From: Bacillota bacterium
GTDB taxonomy: Bacteria; Bacillota; UBA4882; UBA8346
Direction of reading: 5' to 3'
DNA: 64,000 bases
Assembly (NCBI GenBank): GCA_029974635.1
Contig: JARKQY010000007.1
Coordinates: 1-64,000, forward strand
Below are positions 26,634-36,737 of this stretch, piece after piece. Position 1 is the stretch's first letter; the number at the start of each line of letters is the position of its first letter. Made by a program: the position numbers and the translations under genes. Under the pieces are notes generated by a model that worked only from the letters and a program-made list of their open reading frames with translations, had not been told where the DNA came from and made no database searches.

Positions 26634-27261
26634 TGAAAAACCTCCCTGAAGTGATAATATCTAGTACCCTGCTTAGAAAATGCTCTTTATTTTCATCCTT
26701 TCGATTGCCCCGGCAAGTGCTGGGGGTTAGGGACTATCTAGAAAATATTCTAGTAAAACAGCCGCCCGTATTTTCTTGCTTCGTTGCCCCCCCTTTAATA
26801 AAGTGAAGCTTTATGTAAAAATCATCCGAAATATTGAAGGAAAAATGCAACCCCTCTCTCCCAAAAGTATCGGTAAAAGCTTGTATATCTTTAATACTGT
26901 CCTTAATTTAAGATCTAGTAATTGGCCATATAAATAACTATCAAATTTCCCATTGACGAATTACTTAAGTAGAGCGTCTTGCCACCATTTCTGAATATAG
27001 TTTATTTACGTGACGCTCTACTAGTATGCGTTCTGTACATAGCTGCACATATTACATTCGAGGAAACACGCAATACTTTGGTAAAATGTTCTTAATTATA
27101 ATTGCTACGTTATTTAGAGAATATTTTACCAGATATGGATATTTTACAATCCAAACTTGAACTTCAAAAAAATGTGAGGACGGTACGAACCGCCGGATTT
27201 CCGCATACATTATCCTGAACTTAAGTCCTACCGGCAATTGTATTAAAAAGGAGATGGTAGC
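26634..27261. other. Gene-free stretch with repeat copy C
   Basis: No coding frame with a ribosome site was found. It holds the dispersed repeat copy C and the unlocated promoters of the divergent DUF2937 and ATPase genes. The remainder shows no recognised element. Confidence 0.6.
26953..27027. repeat. Dispersed palindromic repeat, copy C
   Basis: TTGACGAATTACTTAAGTAG (from 26953) runs into AGAGCGTC and pairs, through GTAGAGCGTC with GACGCTCTAC (27012-27021), around a 33-base centre (TTGCCACCATTTC to TTTATTTACGT). The centre shares GCCA-C-AT--CTGAAT and TTTATTTACG with copy A. It is isolated between divergent genes, so termination is not its only possible job. Confidence 0.7.
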
Positions 27262-28374
27262 GTGAACGGAAAAGTTCGCAATCTTTTCCCCGGCGGCAAT
27301 ACTTCATTGGGCTTTTTCTCATATTACGATAATATTATTGCCCCGGATGCGACCCGTATTTTCATAATTAAAGGCGGGCCGGGAGTTGGTAAAAGCTTTT
27401 TCATGAAAGAGATTGCAAAGGATCTAAATGAGCAAGGCTTCGATGTTGAACTGCATCACTGTTCATCGGATCCCGATTCCCTGGATGGAGTGGTTTTCCC
27501 GCAAATCAGTGTAGCCATCATGGATGGCACCAGTCCGCATGTAGTTGATCCCCGAAATCCGGGCGCAGTGGATGAAATCTTGCATCTCGGTGATTATTGG
27601 GATGAACAGGGCATACGGCGCGGCAAGGAAGAGATTTTAACACTTAACCGGGAGGTCGGTCGGCTTTTTCGCCGCGCATATCAATATTTGAAGGCCGCCA
27701 AAATCATCCATGACGATCAAGAAGAAATCTATACCGAAAGTGTTGATTTTGGCCTTGTCAACGAGATAGCAGCCGATTTATCCGCAGCTGTCTTTGAAGG
27801 CCGCCCGGCCGGCAGAAGTTTAGGGAAGATCCGCAGACTGTTTATCAGCGCCATTACCCCGAAAGGTTTATTAAATTATTTACCCGATTTAACCGACAAA
27901 GTTACTACAGTTTATGCAATTCAAGGACCTCCCGGCACTGGAAAGGCGACAATACTTAACAAACTGGCGGTTGCCGCCCAGGAGCGCGGAATTCATTGCG
28001 AAGCGTTCTACTGTGCGTTCGATCCCCATAAAATCGAGCATTTATTGATTCCGGACCTGGATACAGTAATTACTACCGCTGTGAAACCTCACCGCATCGA
28101 TATCACCAAAGCTACTTCCGTTATTAATACCGGAAAATGCGTGGATTTGGTAAAGACCTCTTCCCGGAGCGCCGTCATTGAAGCGGATCAACGTCTGATG
28201 GAAACCCTTCTGGAACAAGCCATCAAAACCATCGCCCAGGCCAAGTCGGTTCATGATGAAATTGAAACATATTATATTCCCAATATGGACTTTACCGCTA
28301 TCGATAAACTGCGGAACCGCACAATGGAGCGAATTTTAAAATACAGCGGCGAAACAACCATAAGGGCCAAATAA
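27262..28374 (+). CDS. Tandem P-loop ATPase of the PRK06851 type
   Basis: This 370-residue cytoplasmic protein is built as two related halves, each opening with a P-loop: GGPGVGKS (about 39-46) and GPPGTGKA (about 223-230). After each P-loop comes a parallel stretch (HHCSSDPDSLDGVVFPQISV and FYCAFDPHKIEHLLIPDLDT), which shows an internal duplication. The family is widespread in Clostridia-like bacteria with no known function. The start is GTG with AAAAGGAG 10 bases upstream. It is monocistronic. Confidence 0.82.
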   Translation: MNGKVRNLFPGGNTSLGFFSYYDNIIAPDATRIFIIKGGPGVGKSFFMKEIAKDLNEQGFDVELHHCSSDPDSLDGVVFPQISVAIMDGTSPHVVDPRNPGAVDEILHLGDYWDEQGIRRGKEEILTLNREVGRLFRRAYQYLKAAKIIHDDQEEIYTESVDFGLVNEIAADLSAAVFEGRPAGRSLGKIRRLFISAITPKGLLNYLPDLTDKVTTVYAIQGPPGTGKATILNKLAVAAQERGIHCEAFYCAFDPHKIEHLLIPDLDTVITTAVKPHRIDITKATSVINTGKCVDLVKTSSRSAVIEADQRLMETLLEQAIKTIAQAKSVHDEIETYYIPNMDFTAIDKLRNRTMERILKYSGETTIRAK

Positions 28375-28395
28375 GTGATTTTCAACACAGTTGCA

Positions 28396-28412
28396 TTTTC
28401 ATTATGTGAAAA
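28396..28412. promoter_or_regulatory. IclR-type operator candidate before iclR gene 1
   Basis: TTTTCATTATGTGAAAA has 6-base arms TTTTCA/TGAAAA. It lies just upstream of a TTGACT (28419-28424) that could be a -35 box. Similar palindromes sit before gdhA and before the second IclR gene. Confidence 0.5.
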
Positions 28413-28555
28413 GATTCCTTGACTATTGATTTTTATTGTGTTAAGTTGAATGAAGTAAAGAGGTATATAAGTTGTAATAATCTGCTATATATTCCTATTA
28501 TTTAATGTGAATTGTTTGGCTGGAGATAGCCCGATGTATTTGGAAGGTGCCTTTA

Positions 28556-29365
28556 ATGAGTCGTTCGCGGAAGGAAGACGGCGGTCAAACCGTTCAATCG
28601 GTGACCCGGGCATTGATGCTGCTGGAGTTAATGGCAAAAGAGAATAACACGATTTCCCTTTCCGAATTAGCCCGGAAAGTCCATTTAAAAATGGCTACCG
28701 TTCATCGTCTTCTTAATACTCTAATGAGTAGAGGGTTTGTTGAGCAGGATAAAGCAACATTAAGATACCGGCTTGGAATTAAAAATTTCGAGATCGGAAA
28801 TGCCGCTTTAATGATCAATGATCTCCGTTCCATGATCCGGCCGTTTTTAAAACAATTAGCCGAGCGGATTAACGAGACTATCAATTTGGCTGTTTTGGAC
28901 GGGGCTGAAGTGATTTATATCGATCAAATCGAATCGACCAATATCGTAATTGTAAAAATGTTCGCCCGGATAGGAAGCCGGGGCCCGGCTTACTGCACCG
29001 GAACCGGTAAAGTATTACTCGCTGATTTGCCAATTCAGGAATTACGAAAACGGTTATCCCAGATCGAGTTGGTCAAATTTACCGAATATACCATCACCGA
29101 TACCGAAAAGCTCATCGAAAAATTAATCCAAATTAAAAGCGATGGCTATGCCCTGGATTTTTCAGAACGGGATCTCGGGGTTACCTGTGTGGCCGTTCCC
29201 GTTAAAAATTTTGAAGGCAGAGTTCAAGCCGCCATCAGTGTATCCGCTCCGGAGCAACGCATGCTGATGTCCCGGATTGAGCATGAAATATTACCGACAA
29301 TATTGGATATAGCAGGGCAAATCTCCAAACAATTGGGTTATTTGGATACTAAAGTTTTAGGCTGA
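28556..29365 (+). CDS. IclR-family transcriptional regulator 1
   Basis: The 269-residue regulator has an N-terminal winged helix (about 10-70, VTRALMLLELMAKENNTISLSELARKVHL, then the recognition helix MATVHRLLNTLMSRGF). The C-terminal IclR effector domain (about 85-262) has NLAVLDGAEVIYID, CTGTGKVLLA, and ERDLGVTCVAVPV. It probably binds a small organic ligand. The ATG at 28556 has GGAAGG 8 bases ahead; the GTG at 28547 lies at the ribosome site. It is convergent with gdhA. A palindrome before its promoter region suggests self-control. Confidence 0.92.
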   Translation: MSRSRKEDGGQTVQSVTRALMLLELMAKENNTISLSELARKVHLKMATVHRLLNTLMSRGFVEQDKATLRYRLGIKNFEIGNAALMINDLRSMIRPFLKQLAERINETINLAVLDGAEVIYIDQIESTNIVIVKMFARIGSRGPAYCTGTGKVLLADLPIQELRKRLSQIELVKFTEYTITDTEKLIEKLIQIKSDGYALDFSERDLGVTCVAVPVKNFEGRVQAAISVSAPEQRMLMSRIEHEILPTILDIAGQISKQLGYLDTKVLG

Positions 29366-29375
29366 TACGATTATG

Positions 29376-29415
29376 AAAAAGCCGTCCGGAAAATCAATCC
29401 CGGACGGCTTTTTTA
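29376..29415. terminator. Bidirectional terminator between iclR 1 and gdhA
   Basis: AAAAAGCCGTCCGG and CCGGACGGCTTTTTT form a strong hairpin with A run before and T run after, placed between two convergent stops. Confidence 0.95.
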
Positions 29416-29435
29416 CCGGTATAATATTTAATAAT

Positions 29436-30791
<1,356 letters not shown>

Positions 30792-30794
30792 TTA

Positions 30795-30809
30795 TTTCAC
30801 ATTATGAAA
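30795..30809. promoter_or_regulatory. IclR-type operator candidate near gdhA start
   Basis: TTTCACATTATGAAA, arms TTTCA/TGAAA, lies about 25 bases upstream of the gdhA ATG. A further near-repeat, AATTTCATAATT, follows directly. Confidence 0.5.
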
Positions 30810-30973
30810 TTTAATTTCATAATTGGTTTCCCAGATAATTTACCTGATACAATTACAACAAATCATGCGCCTATAATCATTTCTCAACGCATAATGCAGA
30901 TCAGAATCGGCACTCCCATCATTTAAAATATGACAAGCTTTAATTCTATTTATTATAGAAACTTAATCGATGT

Positions 30974-30990
30974 TTTTCACATTGTGAAAA
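30974..30990. promoter_or_regulatory. IclR-type operator candidate upstream of gdhA
   Basis: TTTTCACATTGTGAAAA is a perfect palindrome (8-base arms, one central base). It is the best match of the four related sites and lies about 200 bases upstream of the gdhA ATG. A half-site, CATTTTCAAAC, follows. Confidence 0.55.
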
Positions 30991-31238
30991 TCATTTTCAA
31001 ACTAAAATCAGTTTATAGCATCAATTTCTTGAAGTCAAGCAGATAACTGCATGTTTATTGTATACACGCCAGCCCCTGACGCGAAAATTCGGATATTATT
31101 TGAGTATTAATAGTTCCCCGGAATGAATTGAAAATTTATCGGACCCTAAATACGAATAATGAAACGGAAATAAAAAACGGCCTGAAAAGCGCCGCTACGG
31201 TTTGCATGTTTTCAAGGCTTCTGTTTGGAAAAATACGG

Positions 31239-33872
31239 TCAGGAACGCTTCCGGAGCCAGCAAACTGCTTTTTGCCGGGTAACTTCCGTATGAAGCCGGA
31301 TTTCTTCGTTAAGACAACTGGAATCCACGACCCGGACCACCGGTTGCCATGGTTCCGCATATGGCAAAAACAGGGATAATTGATTGGACTGTTCCTGAAA
31401 GAATTGATGCCGGAAGAGCGTGCCGCTACTGGTTTCATCGAGCATCAGGTAAAAAATTTGATTTTCAATCAAATTTTGAAAAAAATGAGTACCATAGGAT
31501 AGTTCGGGCACAAAACCGCCGGTTTGAAAGGCGATTTCTCCCAATACCGCGAACCGATTGATTTCAGCGAAGGAAACCGGAATACCGAGGCTTGGAATAC
31601 TGGAGCCCCAACGTCCGGGCCCCAGCAAAACGGCGCCGAATCCATCCCGGCTATCGATAAGATAGTTTAATTTCCCAATTAATCTGGCAACCTCATATTT
31701 CTTAGACTGAGTCAAAGCGGCATAATTTTCAGGAACTATATAAACGATACGGTTGACCCGGAGTTCCAAATTTTCACCCATAGTCCGGCCGGAAGTTTTG
31801 AAAATAATCTGATCTTCCGGGATCTTCTTCGGAATGGACACTCTGTTTTCATTGCATTTTACTTGAAAAGGCCGGCATTGCAACAAATTAATCGCAAAGT
31901 TGGATGGCGTCCGGAAATTGCATGTAAATTCTGTATCCACGGGATATCCGTAAGCCGTTTGCAGTGTATGGAGCATGCGGCGCATGACTGCCGGGAAGGA
32001 AGTTTGTTGTAACAAATTATTAAAATCCAAATACCAGTAATCTGCCGGACTGGATCCCTTCATATTTGCGGTTACCTGTTGTTCATAGTCTCTGGTGGCA
32101 AACAGGGACAGTGGAGAAACCATTTTCTGGCTGACGAGATATTGAAAGGCAACACTTTTAAAAGAGTTTTTCTCCAGATCGATTACATCCACATCATGCT
32201 GGGAGTGGGCTTTTTGCTCCTCAAGATTTGCCTCCGGCCGTAATTCTGGTTTATCCAAAGGGACAAACCGGGCGTAATCGTCTTCCAACCTATTCACCGC
32301 CCGGGTTCCAAGCCCCAGGACCAACCGGAGCATTCCGGCGGTTCGATCCATATCCGGCCGCCATACATATAAATTATGTGATAAGGCCACCCCGGCTACG
32401 TCCGGAAAAAAGTAAGCCTGGTGGTGACTGCCGGAAACCCGTTGAACCAGCAATGCCATCTGTTCGTCACTTTGGGCCAGGCCGCGCTGAAGACGGTAAT
32501 TCAGCGCATCTTCATTCATGGTGCTGGCATAAACTTGGCGCACTGCTTCCACAAACCGTTCATAACGTTCCGTCAGACTACCTTGGTTGGCGCAAAAAAC
32601 ACTCTCGTATTTTCCAGCGAAAGCATTCCCGAAACTATCCTCCAACAAACTGCTGGACCGTACGATAATTGGCGATTGACCGAAATATTCAAGCATTTCC
32701 AAGAATTGATCCCGGATTAAACCCGGGAAATCACCATTAGCAATTTTGTCTTTAATTAAAATCGCCGTTGTAAAAAAGTTTTCGGGCTTTTTTTGTTCCA
32801 ACCGCAAATGCCAACAGTCATTTTCTACTAAAAAGGTATAATATACATCGGAGCCAATATAAAAGGAATCGTGGGATTCAAGAACTTTTGACCAGTCGTA
32901 CCCGTGGTCTTTGGCGAGAATAGCCCTGGATAACAACAATCCCACTGTTTTCCCGCCGATAAAACCCGATCCGATCAACCGTGTTTTTATCTGAAGCAGA
33001 TCGGAGACCGTAAAATACCGTCTGGCAATTTCCAGCATTTTAGGATCACGGCCAATTACCACCTTGAGTAGCCGTTCAAATTCTTTTTGCTCTTCAAGAC
33101 GGGCCTCGGGATCACCTTCTCCTGCCCGTTTCACGATCTCAGCAGTTTCAATAAAGAGCCGATCCCAATAATCCAATTTCCGTTCGGTTTTACCTACTTT
33201 ATATTCAAAAGTCGAAAATAATTCGGTTACATCAGCGCTGCTGGTCAAGGGGGAAAAATCAACACCGCCGTTAGTGGAGATATGGGGTAAAAACATGGTG
33301 AGCGAATAGCGTTGCCAGACTTTTAACGGATGAACGCAAAAGTAATCACGCTGAAATACATCCAATAAAATCTGGGTGGTGTCACGGATCCGGGCAATGG
33401 TTTGGTAAGAGTGCCGGTCGCGCAAAATTGCAAAATAAGCGATGGTTTTCAACCTGAATAAATAAGGACATGTTACATAAAAAAAATTCCCTGCCATTAA
33501 ATCGGTTGACCATTCCGCCAATAAATCCGAGAGACAATCAAATACGTAAAAAACTTCTTCACCCTCATTGGTTATGATGTCATGAATAGCGGCGGAAAAT
33601 GTTTCAAAACCAACTCCAGGATCCAGTTTATATTCATAATAGTCTTTATGGTTAATCATTTCGGAATGAGGTGAAACTAAAGGTTCATGCTGTCCAAATC
33701 GCATATAAACGATCCGCTTCCCGCTCTGCAGCGCTTCTTTCATGAAGGCGGACGCAAAAAAGCGATAACTATCAATACTGTCAACCTGCCAAACCACGTT
33801 ATCGCCAAACCGCAAATCGTTTAAAATCCGGTCCAAACTTGGTAAACCGGAAGAAGCGCGGGTATAATTCAT
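31239..33872 (-). CDS. KaiC-like plus PEP/pyruvate-binding domain protein
   Basis: This is an 877-residue cytoplasmic protein. Its N terminus (about 1-210, SGLPSLDRILNDLRFGDNVVWQV) has the layout of a KaiC/RadA RecA fold, but the P-loop is missing: the GxxxxGK segment is replaced by DSIDSYRFF. A linker and helical region follow. The PEP/pyruvate-binding (PPDK_N) domain runs from about 300 to 700 and carries GSGFIGGKTVGLLLSRAIL, SPIIVRSSSLLEDSFGNAFAGKYESV and the later VLGLGTRAV. The swivelling phosphohistidine domain and the C-terminal PEP-utiliser domain are absent, so this is not a PEP synthase. Role unknown; nucleotide- or phosphate-sensing is a guess. The ATG at 33872 follows GGGAGA; longer starts are weaker. 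It lies 91 bases after iclR 2 on the same strand. Confidence 0.8.
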   Translation of the reverse strand: MNYTRASSGLPSLDRILNDLRFGDNVVWQVDSIDSYRFFASAFMKEALQSGKRIVYMRFGQHEPLVSPHSEMINHKDYYEYKLDPGVGFETFSAAIHDIITNEGEEVFYVFDCLSDLLAEWSTDLMAGNFFYVTCPYLFRLKTIAYFAILRDRHSYQTIARIRDTTQILLDVFQRDYFCVHPLKVWQRYSLTMFLPHISTNGGVDFSPLTSSADVTELFSTFEYKVGKTERKLDYWDRLFIETAEIVKRAGEGDPEARLEEQKEFERLLKVVIGRDPKMLEIARRYFTVSDLLQIKTRLIGSGFIGGKTVGLLLSRAILAKDHGYDWSKVLESHDSFYIGSDVYYTFLVENDCWHLRLEQKKPENFFTTAILIKDKIANGDFPGLIRDQFLEMLEYFGQSPIIVRSSSLLEDSFGNAFAGKYESVFCANQGSLTERYERFVEAVRQVYASTMNEDALNYRLQRGLAQSDEQMALLVQRVSGSHHQAYFFPDVAGVALSHNLYVWRPDMDRTAGMLRLVLGLGTRAVNRLEDDYARFVPLDKPELRPEANLEEQKAHSQHDVDVIDLEKNSFKSVAFQYLVSQKMVSPLSLFATRDYEQQVTANMKGSSPADYWYLDFNNLLQQTSFPAVMRRMLHTLQTAYGYPVDTEFTCNFRTPSNFAINLLQCRPFQVKCNENRVSIPKKIPEDQIIFKTSGRTMGENLELRVNRIVYIVPENYAALTQSKKYEVARLIGKLNYLIDSRDGFGAVLLGPGRWGSSIPSLGIPVSFAEINRFAVLGEIAFQTGGFVPELSYGTHFFQNLIENQIFYLMLDETSSGTLFRHQFFQEQSNQLSLFLPYAEPWQPVVRVVDSSCLNEEIRLHTEVTRQKAVCWLRKRS

Positions 33873-33963
33873 CGTATTCTCCCTTGCGGATTTTTGCGTC
33901 GGATGAATCCTTTTCCCTTGGGCGCACAAGTCCTTGAGCATAGCTACGCTATGCTAAGCAATC

Positions 33964-34737
33964 TTATATTCGATGCCCCATGGCCTGTGAAATATGAAAC
34001 GCAGTTCCTTTCAATTGTTCCAGCAGCTTAAACTCCCGTTCCCTAAGATTCGCATTACTTTGCTGATAAAAGATGCTGATAGCACCGGCGCAATGATTGA
34101 CATGGTTGTATACCGGGACACTAATTTCATGGATCGTTTCGTTAAACCCGCTAATTCCAATGAAATACTGCTGTAAACGTAATTTGTGCAATTCAGCAAG
34201 GAACTCTTGGGAACTATTGATCAGGTGATCCTGAAAATATTGGTTGATAATGGACGTTAATTCTTCTTGTTCCAGATTAGCCAGTAAAATTTTCCCTGCG
34301 CTGGTTTGACAAGCGGATACTCCCATACCGGTTTGAATACTAATATGAATAGGTCCCGCCGTTTTAATGCCATCCGTATAGATTACATTTTGATTTGCCA
34401 AAATCGCCAGATAAACCGACTCATTACAATCTGGTACCAATGCATTAAGGTATGGCAAAGCGATTTCCCGCAAGTCAATACGCTGCAATACAGTATTCCC
34501 AATTAAAAAGGCTTTTAAACCCAGTCGGTAGTTGCCGGTACCCTTTTCCCGTTCGACGAAACCGCTTCGGCACAAAGTATTCAACAGCCGATAAGTGGTA
34601 CTTAAATTAAGTTGCACCAGTTTCCCTATCTGGGTAAGGGGAAGCGAGGCGCTTTGTTTCGCCATGACTTCAAGGATCATTAAGGAGCGCTCCACGGTTT
34701 GAACTCTTATTTCTCGTTTAGCAGTATTGGCTCTCAT
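33964..34737 (-). CDS. IclR-family transcriptional regulator 2
   Basis: The 257-residue protein has the same two-domain plan as the first IclR: winged helix (QTVERSLMILEVMAKQSASLPLTQIGKLVQ, then STTYRLLNTLCRSGF) and effector domain (SVYLAILANQNVIYTDG, QTSAGKILLANL, ISGFNETIHEISVPV). The two are diverged paralogs. The ATG at 34737 is chosen because GGAGGG lies 5 bases upstream; the first possible start, 78 bases earlier, has no ribosome site. An 18-base palindrome sits just upstream. It may share a transcript with the KaiC-like/PEP-binding gene downstream. Confidence 0.9.
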   Translation of the reverse strand: MRANTAKREIRVQTVERSLMILEVMAKQSASLPLTQIGKLVQLNLSTTYRLLNTLCRSGFVEREKGTGNYRLGLKAFLIGNTVLQRIDLREIALPYLNALVPDCNESVYLAILANQNVIYTDGIKTAGPIHISIQTGMGVSACQTSAGKILLANLEQEELTSIINQYFQDHLINSSQEFLAELHKLRLQQYFIGISGFNETIHEISVPVYNHVNHCAGAISIFYQQSNANLREREFKLLEQLKGTAFHISQAMGHRI

Positions 34738-34755
34738 CGGCACCCTCCAGGAAGC

Positions 34756-34773
34756 TTTTTCAAAAATGAAAAA
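34756..34773. promoter_or_regulatory. IclR-type operator candidate before iclR gene 2
   Basis: TTTTTCAAAAATGAAAAA has perfect 7-base arms (TTTTTCA/TGAAAAA) and a 4-base centre. It lies about 19 bases upstream of the chosen ATG, right where a repressor would block the gene's own transcription or translation. Confidence 0.5.
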
Positions 34774-35050
34774 TCCATTTCTTATATTAAAATTGTATGC
34801 GTTTGGGATGTTCATGTCAAGAATAATTCATCATAATTTACAAACCTAACACAAACTTATCCGCTAGAATCGTTTTGACTTTGGAAAACAAGACCAGGGT
34901 CCAAAAAAATTAACAAAACCGGAATAATAAATGTTAAGATCAAAGAAAAAGCGCTGTGCTAAAATTTATGACATTGCATATAGATATTGGATTTAAAAGT
35001 AATTCGGAGTATGCTAAAATTACTTAAGAAAATTATTTTGGGGGAAAATC

Positions 35051-35851
35051 ATGAGGCCGTTTTTAAAATGGGCCGGAGGAAAATATCGTTTGATTGAGCG
35101 CATCAAAGAGAAGCTCCCACCTGGCAAGCGCCTTTTAGAGCCCTTCGCCGGTAGTTGCGCCTTATCCCTAAACACCGATTACGATTCCTACTGGCTGAAT
35201 GATATCAATGCCGACTTGATTAATCTATATAAAACCCTGCAAAAAGACGGACCCTCCTTCATCGCTTTTTGCCGGACATTCTTTAAAGATACCAATAATA
35301 CTCCCGAAAAATTTTATGAATTACGCCAACAGTTTAATACGGAAAAAGATATTTATTCCAAAGCGGCCTTGTTTCTATATTTGAACCGCCACGGTTACAA
35401 TGGGCTTTGCCGGTATAATTCCAGTGGAGAATTTAATGTGCCCTTTGGGCAGTATAAAAAACCTTATTTTCCCGAAAACGAAATGCTATATTTTGCTCAG
35501 AAATTCAGAGACGCTAAATTTAGTTGCATGGATTTTCAACAAATGATGGAGTCGGCCGGAGCGGGTGATCTCATTTATTGCGATCCGCCGTATGTGCCGT
35601 TGAATGAAACCTCGAATTTTACCACCTATAGTACCGGAGGTTTCAGTGTAGTTTCGCAAAAAAGATTGGCCAAAACAGCTGCATTATTAGCTAGCAAGGG
35701 GATCACCACGGTTATTTCAAACCACTACAGCGATTTTATCAGCGAAATTTATTCAACCGCCGAAATTATTAAATTCGATGTACAGCGCTTCATTAGTTGT
35801 AATGGCAATAACCGTAATGCGGTTGCCGAAGTATTAGCAGTATTTGGCTGA
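35051..35851 (+). CDS. dam: DNA adenine methylase (Dam/DpnII type), orphan
   Basis: The 266-residue D12-class N6-adenine methyltransferase has MRPFLKWAGGKYRL and LLEPFAGSCALSLN (AdoMet loop). The target-recognition part LNRHGYNGLCRYNSSGEFN is typical of GATC-specific Dam/DpnIIA enzymes, and the catalytic motif is CDPPYVPL. GGGGG lies 6 bases before the ATG. No restriction endonuclease gene is beside it, so roles in mismatch repair, replication timing or phage defence are open. It is convergent with hup across a double terminator. Confidence 0.93.
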   Translation: MRPFLKWAGGKYRLIERIKEKLPPGKRLLEPFAGSCALSLNTDYDSYWLNDINADLINLYKTLQKDGPSFIAFCRTFFKDTNNTPEKFYELRQQFNTEKDIYSKAALFLYLNRHGYNGLCRYNSSGEFNVPFGQYKKPYFPENEMLYFAQKFRDAKFSCMDFQQMMESAGAGDLIYCDPPYVPLNETSNFTTYSTGGFSVVSQKRLAKTAALLASKGITTVISNHYSDFISEIYSTAEIIKFDVQRFISCNGNNRNAVAEVLAVFG

Positions 35852-35878
35852 AAATTGGCAACATTACTAAATATAAAA

Positions 35879-35906
35879 GCCGGTCCCGAAAAAGACCGGC
35901 CAAAAA
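35879..35906 (+). terminator. Terminator after dam
   Basis: GCCGGTC and GACCGGC form a compact hairpin with an A-rich loop, 28 bases after the dam stop. An A run follows rather than T, so it suits the minus strand at least as well. Confidence 0.6.
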
Positions 35907-35920
35907 AGTGTAAATGTATA

Positions 35921-35957
35921 AAAGCCCGTCCGCAAGTCCAAGGACGGGCTTGTTTTT
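35921..35957. terminator. Terminator between dam and hup
   Basis: AAGCCCGTCC and GGACGGGCTT make a 10-bp stem, flanked by T run on the right and A/T run on the left. It directly abuts the hup stop and can serve both converging genes. Confidence 0.9.
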
Positions 35958-36236
35958 TTATTTCTTGCCTACTGCATCTTTCAAAGCTTTACCGGCTTTG
36001 AATACCGGAACTTTACGGGCCGGAATATTGATTTCCTTACCGCTCTGAGGATTACGACCCTTACGGGCTGCCCGTTTCCGGACCTCGAAGCTACCGAAAC
36101 CAACTAATTGAACCTTGTCCCCTTTGGCCAAAGCGCCGCTGATGGCTCCAATCACTGCATCGATTGCTTTGTCGGAATCCTTCTTGGTCAACTTGGTATC
36201 CTTAGCCACTTTGTCGATTAATTCTGCTTTCGTCAA
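35958..36236 (-). CDS. hup: HU-family DNA-binding protein
   Basis: The 92-residue histone-like dimeric protein compacts and bends DNA. The N-terminal helices ([25 protein letters not shown]) and the DNA-clasping arm ([35 protein letters not shown]) match HU along the full length. An AAGGAGGCG site precedes the ATG. It is monocistronic and probably abundant. Confidence 0.97.
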   Translation of the reverse strand: MTKAELIDKVAKDTKLTKKDSDKAIDAVIGAISGALAKGDKVQLVGFGSFEVRKRAARKGRNPQSGKEINIPARKVPVFKAGKALKDAVGKK

Positions 36237-36737
36237 TACAAACGCCTCCTTATTTTTTTATGATTTTTTGGTAATATTTACATTTAATAGACTAAAGTCT
36301 TCTACATAACTATTCGGTAGATTTTCACGATTCTTTACGGTTTTTCAGTATTCAGCGGGGAATTTGTGCTTTTATGATTTTAAAAAAATCTTCAATCCTC
36401 ATAAATTAAGCAATAATTATTCTAATCAATTATGGACCGGCGATTGCAATTGATATTTATTCGATGTTACCCTCCGAAATCCTTTCGTTATAGTTTGAAT
36501 TTTAACTTTTATTGCGCTTTACAATGAGTGATACTTTATTCGAAACCCCACCTTAAATTATCACAATGAATTCCAATAAATTATTTCTTTGCATTCTCTT
36601 AAATTCCTCCCCCCCTAAAAAAAATAAAAAACCTCCCGGTTTTTTATTTACCGTGAGGAATTTTTCATTCTTCCCCTCTTAATTCCCGCTTCCAGAACAA
36701 TTGTAAACCAGATAAATGCAAATGGTTTGAAAAACCT
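36237..36737. other. Gene-free, AT-rich region upstream of hup
   Basis: This region holds the hup promoter zone and the terminator of the MEMO/AMMECR1 gene. No coding frame is credible and no other structure stood out. Confidence 0.6.
36627..36660 (-). terminator. Terminator of the MEMO/AMMECR1 gene
   Basis: On the minus strand CCTCACGGT pairs with ACCGGGAGG (8 of 9), and is followed by a run of T interrupted by A. It lies about 80 bases past the stop. Confidence 0.7.
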
